Shown here: positions 9,690 to 17,831 of the stretch, one piece after another
Layout of the letters: the number at the start of each line of letters is the position of its first letter
Position numbering within the stretch: the stretch's first letter is position 1
From: Heyndrickxia shackletonii
Lineage (GTDB): Bacteria; Bacillota; Bacilli; Bacillales; Bacillaceae_C
Direction of reading: 5' to 3'
Assembly: GCF_001420715.1 (NCBI RefSeq)
Contig: NZ_LJJC01000004.1
Span: 804,329 to 868,328 of the forward strand
Length of the DNA: 64,000 nt
Translations under genes and position numbers: made by a program
The notes under the pieces: generated by a model
The model's input: the letters and a program-made list of their open reading frames with translations, nothing else
What the model was told of the DNA's origin: nothing
Database searches by the model: none

Positions 9690-10280
9690 ATGAGTCTTAA
9701 AAAGAAACTAGGTATGGGGATAGCATCAGCTGCACTAGGATTGTCATTAATTGGGGGAGGTACATATGCGTACTTTAATGATGTAGAAACAACCAATAAT
9801 TCATTTGCTGCTGGAACATTAAATTTGACTGCAAAACCAACAACCATCATTGATGTGAAGGATATTAAACCTGGGGACTGGATGGATCGTGATTTTACAT
9901 TGAAAAATGATGGGTCATTAGATATTTCAAAAGTACTATTGACTTCTAGTTATCAAGTAGTAGATGCAAAAGGTGATAATTTGGGAGAAGATTTTGGAAA
10001 ATACATTGAAGTAACGTTCTTAGTAAATAAAGACAAAGCTACAGAAGAAGTCTATAAAACGACACTAGATAAACTATCTGCGACAGATGTAACAGACAGA
10101 GATTTACTTGGCTGGATTCTTGGCGGAGAAAATCCTGGATTAAAAGCAGGGGATACAGATAGCTTTAAAGTAAGATTTACCTTTAAAGAGACAGGAAAGG
10201 ACCAAAATAAGTTCCAAGGAGATCAGCTTAAATTAACTTGGAATTTCGATGCAAAACAAACTGCTGGTCAAAGCAAATAA
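9690..10280 (+). CDS. tasA: TasA/CalY family matrix fibre protein
   Basis: 196 aa, secreted, major amyloid-like fibre subunit of the biofilm matrix in Bacillus. The N-terminus MSLKKKLGMGIASAALG with GGGTYAYFND is the TasA/CalY signal peptide and cleavage region processed by SipW (after about residue 27). The KPGDWMDRDFTLKNDG core follows. It is closer in size to CalY of the B. cereus group (about 197 aa) than to B. subtilis TasA (261 aa). It is first in its operon, unlike B. subtilis, where tasA is last. AGGAGG precedes the ATG. A strong hairpin follows at 10293. Confidence 0.94.
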   Translation: MSLKKKLGMGIASAALGLSLIGGGTYAYFNDVETTNNSFAAGTLNLTAKPTTIIDVKDIKPGDWMDRDFTLKNDGSLDISKVLLTSSYQVVDAKGDNLGEDFGKYIEVTFLVNKDKATEEVYKTTLDKLSATDVTDRDLLGWILGGENPGLKAGDTDSFKVRFTFKETGKDQNKFQGDQLKLTWNFDAKQTAGQSK

Positions 10281-10292
10281 TAAGAAAAGATG

Positions 10293-10313
10293 GAAGGTGG
10301 AAGCACCACCTTC
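10293..10313 (+). terminator. Attenuating hairpin between tasA and tapA
   Basis: GAAGGTGG, loop AAGCA, CCACCTTC. The tail (TGTCCTGTTT) is weakly T-rich, so it may be a partial terminator or a 3'-end stabiliser that raises tasA output relative to tapA and sipW. Confidence 0.6.
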
Positions 10314-10428
10314 TGTCCTGTTTAATTATTCTTTTAACGAGTCATTAATGTTTAGAAGAGTAATATAAATATTTAATGGTTGGTTAAAGGAATAAGTTAT
10401 TCAAGAAGTCATAAAGGAGGTAATTAGA

Positions 10429-11223
10429 ATTAGAGCCTCACGTCTAAATAAATTCAAACGCAAAAATAAGAAACTATTACTTATGATAAAAATCTTGGCT
10501 ATTTGGTATATCGCCATTTTTACGGGCAGCTACTTGTCGTCAAACACCAGTGCCTATTTTAGTAGTACATCTGAAGTTAACGGTGTCCTCCAAGCTGGTA
10601 CTTGGGAGAAGGAAAACCCTGATAACGGCCCTTGGGATAAAAGTTCATTAAGCTTTAATGGTAATGATCAAACAATTAATAGTTGCAGTACTACGAATAT
10701 TTCTGTAGATATTAAGAACTCAGGGAACAATATGGAAGGGCAAGCAAGTTATGAAGTCTATTATGCTGAAAATGGTAATCCTAAAAAAGGTGTTAAGGTA
10801 GGGGAAGGGACAATACTAGCTATTTCTTCCAATGATTCAATAAGTCTCTCCTATGATGCTGAAAAACCTGGAAACTACAAATTCAAGGCATATCAACGCC
10901 CTGGTCATCCTGGACAGGGAGAGTTGTGGAGTCAAACTATTTCCATAACCTGTGATAAACAAAGTGATGCATCTTCTACAAATGATGGAAAGGATACTGA
11001 TAAGAATCAAGATAATCCAAACAAAACTGATTCCGATCAATCCAATTTAGATTCCCAGCAGAATACAGAGTCAAAACAATCAGATAAGCAAAATAATGCA
11101 GATAACCAATCTGATACTAGTTCAAGTAAAAATAATGCAGAAAAAGTTGAATCTGCAGAAAATGCCAATCAACAGGCAAATGACAATTCACAGAATGCAA
11201 ACAAGGATGGTGCAAATAAATGA
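10429..11223 (+). CDS. tapA: TapA-like matrix anchoring/assembly protein, probable AUU start
   Basis: 264 aa if read from ATT at 10429. The family-typical basic N-terminus (RASRLNKFKRKNKK, then a hydrophobic segment and SNTSAYF) begins there, eight nt after AAAGGAGG (10413-10420); no ATG, GTG or TTG exists upstream in frame. The first ATG, 10483, lies inside the signal sequence and has no ribosome binding site. The mature part has KPGNYKFKAYQRPGHPGQG, matching the TapA region that ends KVYKPAGYP, with Cys residues, and a long Asn/Asp/Gln/Ser-rich tail (about 185-264). Role: helps TasA fibres assemble and attach. Overlaps sipW by four bases. Confidence 0.85.
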   Translation: MRASRLNKFKRKNKKLLLMIKILAIWYIAIFTGSYLSSNTSAYFSSTSEVNGVLQAGTWEKENPDNGPWDKSSLSFNGNDQTINSCSTTNISVDIKNSGNNMEGQASYEVYYAENGNPKKGVKVGEGTILAISSNDSISLSYDAEKPGNYKFKAYQRPGHPGQGELWSQTISITCDKQSDASSTNDGKDTDKNQDNPNKTDSDQSNLDSQQNTESKQSDKQNNADNQSDTSSSKNNAEKVESAENANQQANDNSQNANKDGANK

Positions 11224-11801
11224 AGTCTTCCAAAATAGTAAAATGGATAAGTAACTTTACATCCATCATTTTATTTCTTGTATTAATATTCATGATTTTT
11301 GTTGTAATCTCTTCGAAAGCATCCGGAGGGTCACCAAAATTCCTCGGTTACGAGTTAAAAACCGTTCTATCTGGTTCCATGGAGCCAACATTTAAAACAG
11401 GATCTATCATTGCGGTAAAGCCCGCAAAGGATAAGGCAGACTTTAAAAAAGGTGACATTATAACTTTTAAAGCAGACGAGAAAATGATTGTCACTCATAG
11501 AATTGTGAAGGTAGAAAAAAGTGGTGGCCAAGTGTTGTATCGTACAAAAGGAGATAATAACAAAACCGCCGATTTGAACCCAGTTCTTTCACAAAATGTT
11601 ATCGCAAAGTATACAGGGTTTACTATTCCTTACTTAGGTTATTTTATAAACTTTACTCAAACGAAAAATGGCAGTGCTTTATTACTGATATTACCTGGGA
11701 TTCTATTACTTGGCTATGCAGTGTTTTCGATCTGGAAAGCAATTGCAGAAATTGATGATAAAACGAAAAATCCTCCAGAATCAATAGAGAAATCAGTTTA
11801 A
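11220..11801 (+). CDS. sipW: SipW, ER-type signal peptidase I
   Basis: 193 aa membrane signal peptidase. N-terminal membrane segment (about 13-32), nucleophile Ser in LSGSMEP, and catalytic His in THRIV instead of the Lys of ordinary bacterial type I peptidases: this marks the ER/SipW type. A second membrane helix lies near 150-172. It removes the signal peptides of TasA and TapA. The start overlaps the tapA stop (ATGA), so translation is coupled. A terminator follows at once. Confidence 0.95.
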   Translation: MKSSKIVKWISNFTSIILFLVLIFMIFVVISSKASGGSPKFLGYELKTVLSGSMEPTFKTGSIIAVKPAKDKADFKKGDIITFKADEKMIVTHRIVKVEKSGGQVLYRTKGDNNKTADLNPVLSQNVIAKYTGFTIPYLGYFINFTQTKNGSALLLILPGILLLGYAVFSIWKAIAEIDDKTKNPPESIEKSV

Positions 11802-11802
11802 T

Positions 11803-11827
11803 AAAAGATGGGGTATCCCCATCTTTT
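11803..11827 (+). terminator. Terminator after sipW
   Basis: A perfect 11-bp stem (AAAAGATGGGG with CCCCATCTTTT) and a 3-nt loop, ending in T residues. It separates tasA-tapA-sipW from the fourth gene, allowing only partial read-through. Confidence 0.85.
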
Positions 11828-11855
11828 ATATATGATTACAAAGGGTGGAAAGTGG

Positions 11856-12464
11856 ATGAAAAAAAGGATCATATCGTTGCCACTTGTTTTAACGGTGATT
11901 TTTATCATTATCAGTCCTATAGGAAAGATATGGGCAGCGTCAAATACAAATGAAATCGATATCGCGACTTCTCCTCATAAGGTTTTATTTGATGTAGACA
12001 ATTTAAAGCCTGGTGATTGGGCAACTCGGGACTTACATGTGCAAAACTTAGGAAAACAAGATTTTAAATATACCACATCTATTCATTTTGAATCCGGGTC
12101 CAAACTATTCTTTAAAGCACTTAAATTAAAGGTTAGTGATAAAAAAGGTGAATTATACAGCGGGAAATTAGCGGATTTTAATAAACTGGATTATCGAAAG
12201 CTGGCAAAAGCAGATGAAGAGACTTTAACCTTTCGAGTAGACGTTCCTACCGAAGTGGGAAATGAATATCAAGGGTTAACCTGCAAATTTACCATAAAAT
12301 TATATGTAGAGGGTACATTAGGCGGAATTTTGCCAGCAGACAAAAGTCTTTTGTCTAATACAGGGTCCAATGTTTTAAATGCAATGGCAGGAGGAATTAT
12401 ATTAATAATTGGAGGAAGTTCGTTTTACTTGTTTAAAAGAAAAAGAGCAGTTGATATAAAATGA
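11856..12464 (+). CDS. TasA-like secreted protein with sortase-type C-terminal anchor
   Basis: 202 aa from the ATG after GGGTGGAAAG; the longer frame would start inside the terminator. Signal peptide (about 1-28), then a TasA/camelysin-like body with DNLKPGDWATRDLHVQN, the same KPGDW..RD block as the tasA product. The C-terminus has LSNTG (an LPxTG-like motif with Ser for Pro), a hydrophobic stretch (about 172-192) and KRKR. It is probably a wall- or membrane-held paralogue of TasA, processed by SipW, that could tether fibres to the cell. No sortase gene is seen nearby, so covalent anchoring is unproven. Confidence 0.82.
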   Translation: MKKRIISLPLVLTVIFIIISPIGKIWAASNTNEIDIATSPHKVLFDVDNLKPGDWATRDLHVQNLGKQDFKYTTSIHFESGSKLFFKALKLKVSDKKGELYSGKLADFNKLDYRKLAKADEETLTFRVDVPTEVGNEYQGLTCKFTIKLYVEGTLGGILPADKSLLSNTGSNVLNAMAGGIILIIGGSSFYLFKRKRAVDIK

Positions 12465-12483
12465 AACTAAACTTATTATAATT

Positions 12484-12515
12484 ACGTATTCTAGTTGGAT
12501 ACGTTTTTATTTTTA
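12484..12515 (+). terminator. Terminator after matrix operon
   Basis: ACGTAT...ATACGT stem followed by TTTTATTTTTATT, just downstream of the anchored TasA-like gene. Confidence 0.7.
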
Positions 12516-12537
12516 TTAAAAATGAGGTAATGAGAAA

Positions 12538-13164
12538 ATGAAACAATTGGCGATGCTTTTGACAGCAATAGTGATTATAGTTTTGGCATTTACCCAAAAA
12601 GAAACCATTCTACACGAAATTCATACCGGCCACACCTCTGCATTCCTTATCAGCATCCTATTCGTAGCCCTCCTAGTCTTCTTCCCAGTCATGCCTTACC
12701 CACTAGTGGCAGGCTTAATTGGATCGGTATTCGGAGTTTGGCAGGGAATCTTCATTTCCCTCCTCGGGGTAATGGTGGGAACCTTTACCATGTTTTTAAT
12801 GGCGAGATATGGATTCCAGCAATGGGTACAAAGGACAATTCAAAAGTTTCCGAGATCAAAGGAATATGAAACATATTTTGAGAAGAATGCATTTCTGGGT
12901 ATATTATTTCTGCGATTAGTTCCAGTTATTCCATCGCCATTATTAAATGTTTTAAGCGGGGTAAGCAAAGTTTCATGGATAACGTTTCTGGCAGCAACCA
13001 TAATTGGGAAGCTTCCTAATATCGTAATTTCAACATTCGCGGGCAGTTTATTTGAACATAATAAAATCCTTTCTATTGGAATTTATGCTTGTTATTTTTT
13101 AGTTATTACGGTGATTATTACGATATACATGAATAAAAGAAAAATACACTTTCAGAGGAAATAA
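12538..13164 (+). CDS. TVP38/TMEM64 (DedA-like) membrane protein
   Basis: 208 aa with about five membrane segments. The SNARE-associated/VTT domain is clear: GSVFGVWQGIFISLLGVMVG and FLRLVPVIPSPLLNVLSGVSKV. Family members are thought to move lipids across membranes; the exact substrate is unknown here. It sits alone between two hairpins, GAGGTAATGAG before the ATG. Confidence 0.9.
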   Translation: MKQLAMLLTAIVIIVLAFTQKETILHEIHTGHTSAFLISILFVALLVFFPVMPYPLVAGLIGSVFGVWQGIFISLLGVMVGTFTMFLMARYGFQQWVQRTIQKFPRSKEYETYFEKNAFLGILFLRLVPVIPSPLLNVLSGVSKVSWITFLAATIIGKLPNIVISTFAGSLFEHNKILSIGIYACYFLVITVIITIYMNKRKIHFQRK

Positions 13165-13189
13165 CCTTTCTCGGTTTCTTTACAAAAGT

Positions 13190-13219
13190 AAGTATCCGCC
13201 GGTTTTACCGCGGATACTT
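13190..13219 (+). terminator. Hairpin after TVP38 gene
   Basis: A perfect 10-bp stem AAGTATCCGC / GCGGATACTT. It lacks a clear T-run, so it may be a processing or boundary hairpin. Confidence 0.5.
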
Positions 13220-13267
13220 ATTGAAGGAAGGGAACATTCAAAATTGTCAACGGTCACGTTCACTACT

Positions 13268-13557
13268 TCAATGTGCCCATTCTCTTCTACAATTAGCGAG
13301 TTTATCCAAAAATGATGTTCTAAACTTATTAAAAGATCTGGGAGCAACACGAAATTTCACTATTGTTACTCCTTCTCCTCCTGAACATGCTCATTCAAAT
13401 ATCGATTCTCAGAAGTTGCAGCAAAATGAACTGACTGCAAGCTCATATCCGCATCAACCCCAAAGAGGTCTGCAAATGTTTTTTCTTCCCTTTTCTCATC
13501 TCTCACTGGAACTGCACTCCTAACATTTTGGTGTGCTACTATAATGTGCATATCCAA
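13268..13557 (-). other. Two overlapping-length minus-strand mini frames, unrecognised
   Basis: Frame A (13557 to 13366, 63 aa from a TTG, or 61 aa from the ATG two codons later) is acidic and ends with EHVQEEKE. Frame B (13360 to 13268, 30 aa from a GTG) starts just after frame A and is preceded by AGGAGGAGAAGGAG inside the end of frame A, an arrangement that looks like real translation coupling. Frame B is short enough to be a truncated gene. I recognise neither. A 100-aa plus-strand frame overlaps both and looks less gene-like. Confidence 0.3.
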
Positions 13558-13610
13558 ATAAAATATCCATGAAAAATGTTACACCATAAAACTCGAAACA
13601 TTGGATAAAA

Positions 13611-13635
13611 TAAAAAAAGCCGGCATCAGACGGCT
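13611..13635 (-). terminator. Minus-strand terminator after the spore-protein pair
   Basis: Read on the minus strand: AGCCG, loop, CGGCT followed by a TTTTTTATTTTA run. It lies downstream of the gene ending at 13740. Confidence 0.6.
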
Positions 13636-13653
13636 AATGTTCGGTAATTAAGA

Positions 13654-13680
13654 GGGATGATGGGACAAGTCCCTCATCCC
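13654..13680. repeat. Strong hairpin element
   Basis: GGGATGA-GGGAC pairs with GTCCC-TCATCCC with one bulged T and a 2-nt loop. No T-run on either side; resembles the small hairpin repeats scattered between Bacillaceae genes. Confidence 0.5.
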
Positions 13681-13739
13681 AATGCCAAGGAATCTGTCCC
13701 CACTAACTTTAAAAACGTCTTATCAAGTATCCTTACCTA

Positions 13740-14525
13740 TTATGAAGACTCCCAATCATCCTCGTCTTTCTTATTATAATTGTGTAATAATACTTGTTGA
13801 TTTTGCAAGACTTTAAACGTTATTTCAACAACCATTTTTTCCTCTATTTTCCTAAAGGTTCCTTCTTCAAATGGGGCGGACATTCTTTTTCCAGAATGGC
13901 CCTTTACAATACCCATCTCCCTATCTAGGACTTCATCGTATTCAATAAATCTGCTGGAGAGTAGTTCGCAATATGGCAGTTCATTTAAGATTTCTTCACT
14001 TATTTGATTGTGTTCTGTGAAATCACCTGAAAGTAAGTGTTCTTTTTGTGAAAATCCTTTTGGAAGATGAGAGGATCTAAAATAATTGAATTCTTTTTCT
14101 GGTGGAGTAGATCTAAAGTCAGGCTCGCTAATGAGATCAATTCTTGTCACAACTTGGAAAGGTACATCTACCGTTAAAGAATGAATAGCAGAGGAAACAT
14201 AATCTTTTCCGCCGCGTTTTGGTGTCGCATACTGAATATTTTTGCGAACAAACCCCTTTAAAAATAGTTTATTAGTAGGCAATAATAAGCGGCACTGTAC
14301 CAATTTTAAATTCTTTTTGATCCTTTTAATTTCCAGAACTGGTTCTGGGAATTCAATAACAGAGTCCAAATCAATTTGAACCGTTTGTTCACCTAAAACA
14401 ACAGGTACTTTCATATAGGGGTGTGAATTAATAACACGTGGCTCAACCGGCCGATTACTTGCTTCCTGTTGTACGGATGACTTCACTACCTTTTTATGGC
14501 TACCCTTCGATTTGTACCGGGACAT
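13740..14525 (-). CDS. SPOCS-like putative spore coat/exosporium protein
   Basis: 261 aa from the ATG (MSRYKSK) preceded by GAAAGGAG; the longer frame to 14618 lacks a ribosome binding site. The N-terminus is Lys/Ser-rich. The middle (about 45-115) has a beta-rich SPOCS/DUF3794-like pattern with LFLKGFVRKNIQY, and another beta-rich segment follows (VDVPFQVVTRIDL). Such domains occur in spore assembly proteins (SipL, coat and exosporium proteins). The next gene, transcribed toward it, is a smaller relative. Spore localisation is inferred; no characterised orthologue is claimed. Confidence 0.65.
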   Translation of the reverse strand: MSRYKSKGSHKKVVKSSVQQEASNRPVEPRVINSHPYMKVPVVLGEQTVQIDLDSVIEFPEPVLEIKRIKKNLKLVQCRLLLPTNKLFLKGFVRKNIQYATPKRGGKDYVSSAIHSLTVDVPFQVVTRIDLISEPDFRSTPPEKEFNYFRSSHLPKGFSQKEHLLSGDFTEHNQISEEILNELPYCELLSSRFIEYDEVLDREMGIVKGHSGKRMSAPFEEGTFRKIEEKMVVEITFKVLQNQQVLLHNYNKKDEDDWESS

Positions 14526-14641
14526 ATTTTTTCTCCTTTCAAATAATTTGTTGGTTTCCATTTCAGTGTATGATGAAAATGACATAAAGCTTGGACAAAG
14601 TGACCGAAGGATTAGCACATTTATCGATGATATAGGCTTGT

Positions 14642-15238
14642 TTAGGATTCAAAAGGATGGATTTGGTATTGGAGAATTCGATATTCCATTTCACAATGTA
14701 TATCCAGTAAGAGGTATGCATTTTTTTCTTTTTTATTCATGGATTGAGAAGTAATCACTTTTGTTTTAATGACTTCGAACTGGGGGCTTTCATTGTTATA
14801 AATAATTTGCTCATAATGAATGGTTTCCTGATTATTTTCTTTTTCCGTAAACTCGTATTGCCTTTTTTGATTACTTTGTGTATAAAACGGAGGGGACAAA
14901 TACTCCAATTTGGATGTTGTTTTCCAAGGTAACTTAATCATTTGAAAATGTACTTGAGTATCTTTTCCTTTTGTATAAGTAATTTCTCCAATAAGTTTGC
15001 CGGAGATCCAGAGATGGTTTGCAGAAAAGTTGATTTGGTATTTTACAGGGTGGATGGACCAATTAAGGTCCAAAATTTTATTAACGGTTCCGTTCGTTTT
15101 TACTTTTTTTGATAATTTAAAATCAAGTTTGGAATGTACGATCTCCGTTAGCGTTTTATAATTTTTTTGGAGGGGACGAAGATTATCTAATTCATCTAGA
15201 TCATCCCATTGTGGATCCTGCTGTTCGTTAGAATTCAT
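14642..15238 (-). CDS. SPOCS-like protein, paralogue of its neighbour
   Basis: 198 aa from the ATG (MNSNEQQ) preceded by AAAGGAGAGGG. The N-terminus is acidic (DDLDELD). A SPOCS-like beta module is visible around residues 60-110: WSIHPVKYQINFSANHLWIS followed by GKLIGEITYT. It lies 116 bp upstream of the 261-aa protein in the same direction and is probably co-transcribed with it. Likely a spore-layer or mother-cell protein; this rests on family resemblance only. Confidence 0.62.
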   Translation of the reverse strand: MNSNEQQDPQWDDLDELDNLRPLQKNYKTLTEIVHSKLDFKLSKKVKTNGTVNKILDLNWSIHPVKYQINFSANHLWISGKLIGEITYTKGKDTQVHFQMIKLPWKTTSKLEYLSPPFYTQSNQKRQYEFTEKENNQETIHYEQIIYNNESPQFEVIKTKVITSQSMNKKEKNAYLLLDIHCEMEYRILQYQIHPFES

Positions 15239-15342
15239 GTATCCCTCTCCTTTCATATTTATATAAAAATATGATGCCTTTTCACAATATAAAACCTCGA
15301 ATGAATGATTGAATGAATCGAAGCCGACCTTTTCAATCAAAA

Positions 15343-15376
15343 AGGCGATTTACCTTTTCTAACAGGTAAATCGCCT
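15343..15376 (-). terminator. Terminator after YfcC gene
   Basis: A perfect 13-bp stem (AGGCGATTTACCT with AGGTAAATCGCCT); on the minus strand it is followed by TTTTTGATT, so it ends the transcript of the gene at 15391-16824. Confidence 0.85.
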
Positions 15377-15390
15377 ATAAAAATTTCCTC

Positions 15391-16824
15391 TTAATAAGGT
15401 CCCCAATGAATCAAGACACCAACGATGAGGAAGATAAGTCCAATTAAAAACCAAATGAGTGCTAATGGAGCCATGAAACGCAGCCATTTTCCATAAGGAA
15501 TGCCACTTGCGGCAAGAACCCCCATGAGAACTCCGGATGTTGGATTCAGGCAGTTCACAACTCCTTCTCCGAGCATGACTGCTTCGACCGCCACTTGTCT
15601 TGTAATATGCATTAAGTCAGATAATGGAGCAAGAATTGGAATAAAGACGACAGATTCCCCTGTTCCAGAGGAAATCAGGAAATGCAGGGCTGCACTGCTT
15701 AAGTACATGCCGATTGCACCAAAGAGCGGGCTATGTCCTTGTAATAAGTGAGCTAAGCCGTTTACGATAGTATCCAATAATTTTCCGTTTTCTAAAATAA
15801 CTGATATACAGCGGGCCATTCCGACAATTAAAGAACCGTAAACTAGTCGTTGGCAACCTTGTAAAAAGGTAGAAGCGATATCATTTGCTTTTAATCCTCC
15901 GATAATTCCAGCAGCGATAGCGATGAAAATAAATGTTCCAGTCATTTCGATATCGCCCCATTTTAACCAAAGGGCTCCCGCTAAAAATCCAATCAACGAT
16001 AACGCTGTGATAAGTAAAATGAGCTTATGACGAATGGTCCAAGAAACGGCACTTTCATTCGTTTTTTCATCACTTAGAAGAGCCTTGCTTGGAAACCAAT
16101 CCTTACCGAGAACGCTCCCTTTATTCGGATTCTTAAGTCGTTTTGTATAAAGGTAAATATAAATAATGGTTGCGATCAGGAAGCAGACATAAATGGCAAT
16201 TCGCAAGCCCATGCCTGAAAACATAGGCAGCTCCGCAATCGTTTGTGAAATCCCTAATGGCGATGGCGATAAAATGGTGGCATTAAATCCGGCGTAGGCA
16301 CCTAAATAAATAATTGCTGCACCTACAACAGCATCCCATTTTAAGGTACGGGCAACGATGATTCCGATGGGAATAAAGCCGATTACCGAGTTCACCACAA
16401 TTCCTGTTGTTCCTAAAATAGAAAATAATGCAGCAACGATACAAACGAATAGAAGTTGGCGTGTTCGAAACTTGTTAATGACGTGATAAATTAATCCGTT
16501 GATTGCCCCTGTTTTTTCCAGGATGGCGATGGTACCACCGGTGAAAAGAATTAAAAAGATGATGGAAGATGCGGCTGACATTCCTTGTCCAATGGATGAG
16601 AAAAAGTTCACAAAACTAACAGGTGATTGAGCAACCGTATGGTAGCTTCCCGGAATGGTGGTGGAGATGGTTCCTTTCATTACCCTGTTAAATTCTCCTG
16701 CAGGAACAAAATACGTAGCAATCGCACAAATTAATGCCACTAAGAAAAGTAATACATATGCATCAGGCATCTTAAACTTCGATTTATGCTGCATAGGTTT
16801 TTTTGTTTCGGCTTGTAAGCTCAT
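15391..16824 (-). CDS. YfcC family (basic amino acid antiporter-like) transporter
   Basis: 477 aa with about 12 membrane segments. The N-terminal [20 protein letters not shown] followed by VPAGEF is the YfcC/ArcD-like signature, and the C-terminal half has [17 protein letters not shown]. Family members are ion-coupled carboxylate or amino acid carriers. It is divergent from the RpiR regulator and faces an amidohydrolase and an N-acylamino acid racemase-type gene, so the substrate may be an N-acylated amino acid or dipeptide (inference). RBS GGAGGAAATTG. Confidence 0.88.
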   Translation of the reverse strand: MSLQAETKKPMQHKSKFKMPDAYVLLFLVALICAIATYFVPAGEFNRVMKGTISTTIPGSYHTVAQSPVSFVNFFSSIGQGMSAASSIIFLILFTGGTIAILEKTGAINGLIYHVINKFRTRQLLFVCIVAALFSILGTTGIVVNSVIGFIPIGIIVARTLKWDAVVGAAIIYLGAYAGFNATILSPSPLGISQTIAELPMFSGMGLRIAIYVCFLIATIIYIYLYTKRLKNPNKGSVLGKDWFPSKALLSDEKTNESAVSWTIRHKLILLITALSLIGFLAGALWLKWGDIEMTGTFIFIAIAAGIIGGLKANDIASTFLQGCQRLVYGSLIVGMARCISVILENGKLLDTIVNGLAHLLQGHSPLFGAIGMYLSSAALHFLISSGTGESVVFIPILAPLSDLMHITRQVAVEAVMLGEGVVNCLNPTSGVLMGVLAASGIPYGKWLRFMAPLALIWFLIGLIFLIVGVLIHWGPY

Positions 16825-16980
16825 TCAATTTCCTCCTTTGTGCTGAGATGATTTTTAGAAAGGTTTGGAATAAACATTCATAACGGAATATTGCGAATAT
16901 TTAGGGTATGTGTTAGATTATATTAAAGGTTTTCCTTCAAATCAATACATTTTGCAAAAAATCCTTCGAGGTGATGTCAA

Positions 16981-17802
16981 CTGTTTCATTTTCAAAAGAA
17001 AGTACAAGAAAAATACGATCAATTAACGAAGGGAATGAAAAGAGTAGCAGATTTGTTATTAGCTGACCCCACTGCATTTGCAGCCCGTTCTGCTAAAACA
17101 GTTGGCGAGTCGATTGGTGTAAGTGAAACGATGATTATTCGCTTTTGCAATGCTCTCGGCTACCAAGGGTATAGTGAGCTACAGCAGGAGATTAGGGAAG
17201 TAATCTATGATATACGCACGGCTAAATGGAGTAATGATGGAAAAGAGAGTGATCAATCTCCGTATTCTTTCAAGCAAATTATGCGCTGGGATCAAACCAA
17301 CATTGAGAATACGGCAAATCATATGAATCCAGAGGATATGGATGCAGCAATCTCCAAAATAGTAGATGCCGATGCAGTATTAGTGGCGGGTCTTCACGCA
17401 GCGTTTCCGATGGCACATTGGTTTACCTTTGCACTGGATCTATTAAAAAAGAATTGTCATCTTTACCGACCGGAGTTTTCGACGCATTTAGGCGCTTTTA
17501 CAGACCAAAGTGTTTTAGTTGTTTTCTCTTATTATCGCTATTCTTTGCACCCTATTCGACTGGCAGAAAAGGCAAAGGAAAAAGGGTTATTTGTCATTGC
17601 CTTTACAGATACCACCATCTCACCGATTACGGAATATGCTGATATTGTATTTACTTTGGAAATACCAACGAGATCCATCCTGCAGTTTGCACCTGTTACT
17701 TTTTCCATGATGAATGCATTGCTTTCCGGTATTTCTGTAAAAAGCAACGCCAATATAGATTTTAAAGAAGAGGATAAAATAATGGACTTTTTTGTACAGT
17801 AA
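16981..17802 (+). CDS. RpiR-family regulator (HTH + SIS), probable CUG start
   Basis: HTH_6 domain at the N-terminus ([20 protein letters not shown]) and a SIS sugar/ligand-binding domain in the second half. The family-conserved N-terminus ([20 protein letters not shown]) is encoded upstream of the first ATG (17035); in frame before it is CTG at 16981, five nt after AGGTGA, and then a stop at 16972. With the CTG the protein is 273 aa, without it 255. It is divergent from the YfcC transporter and just upstream of the amidohydrolase, so it probably controls both. Confidence 0.85.
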   Translation: MFHFQKKVQEKYDQLTKGMKRVADLLLADPTAFAARSAKTVGESIGVSETMIIRFCNALGYQGYSELQQEIREVIYDIRTAKWSNDGKESDQSPYSFKQIMRWDQTNIENTANHMNPEDMDAAISKIVDADAVLVAGLHAAFPMAHWFTFALDLLKKNCHLYRPEFSTHLGAFTDQSVLVVFSYYRYSLHPIRLAEKAKEKGLFVIAFTDTTISPITEYADIVFTLEIPTRSILQFAPVTFSMMNALLSGISVKSNANIDFKEEDKIMDFFVQ

Positions 17803-17831
17803 TTTTGACAACTTTAGAAAGGAATATGTTC

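Noticed and set aside
13221-13523. 100-aa plus-strand frame
   Set aside because: No convincing ribosome binding site or domain; minus-strand frames in the same DNA look more gene-like.
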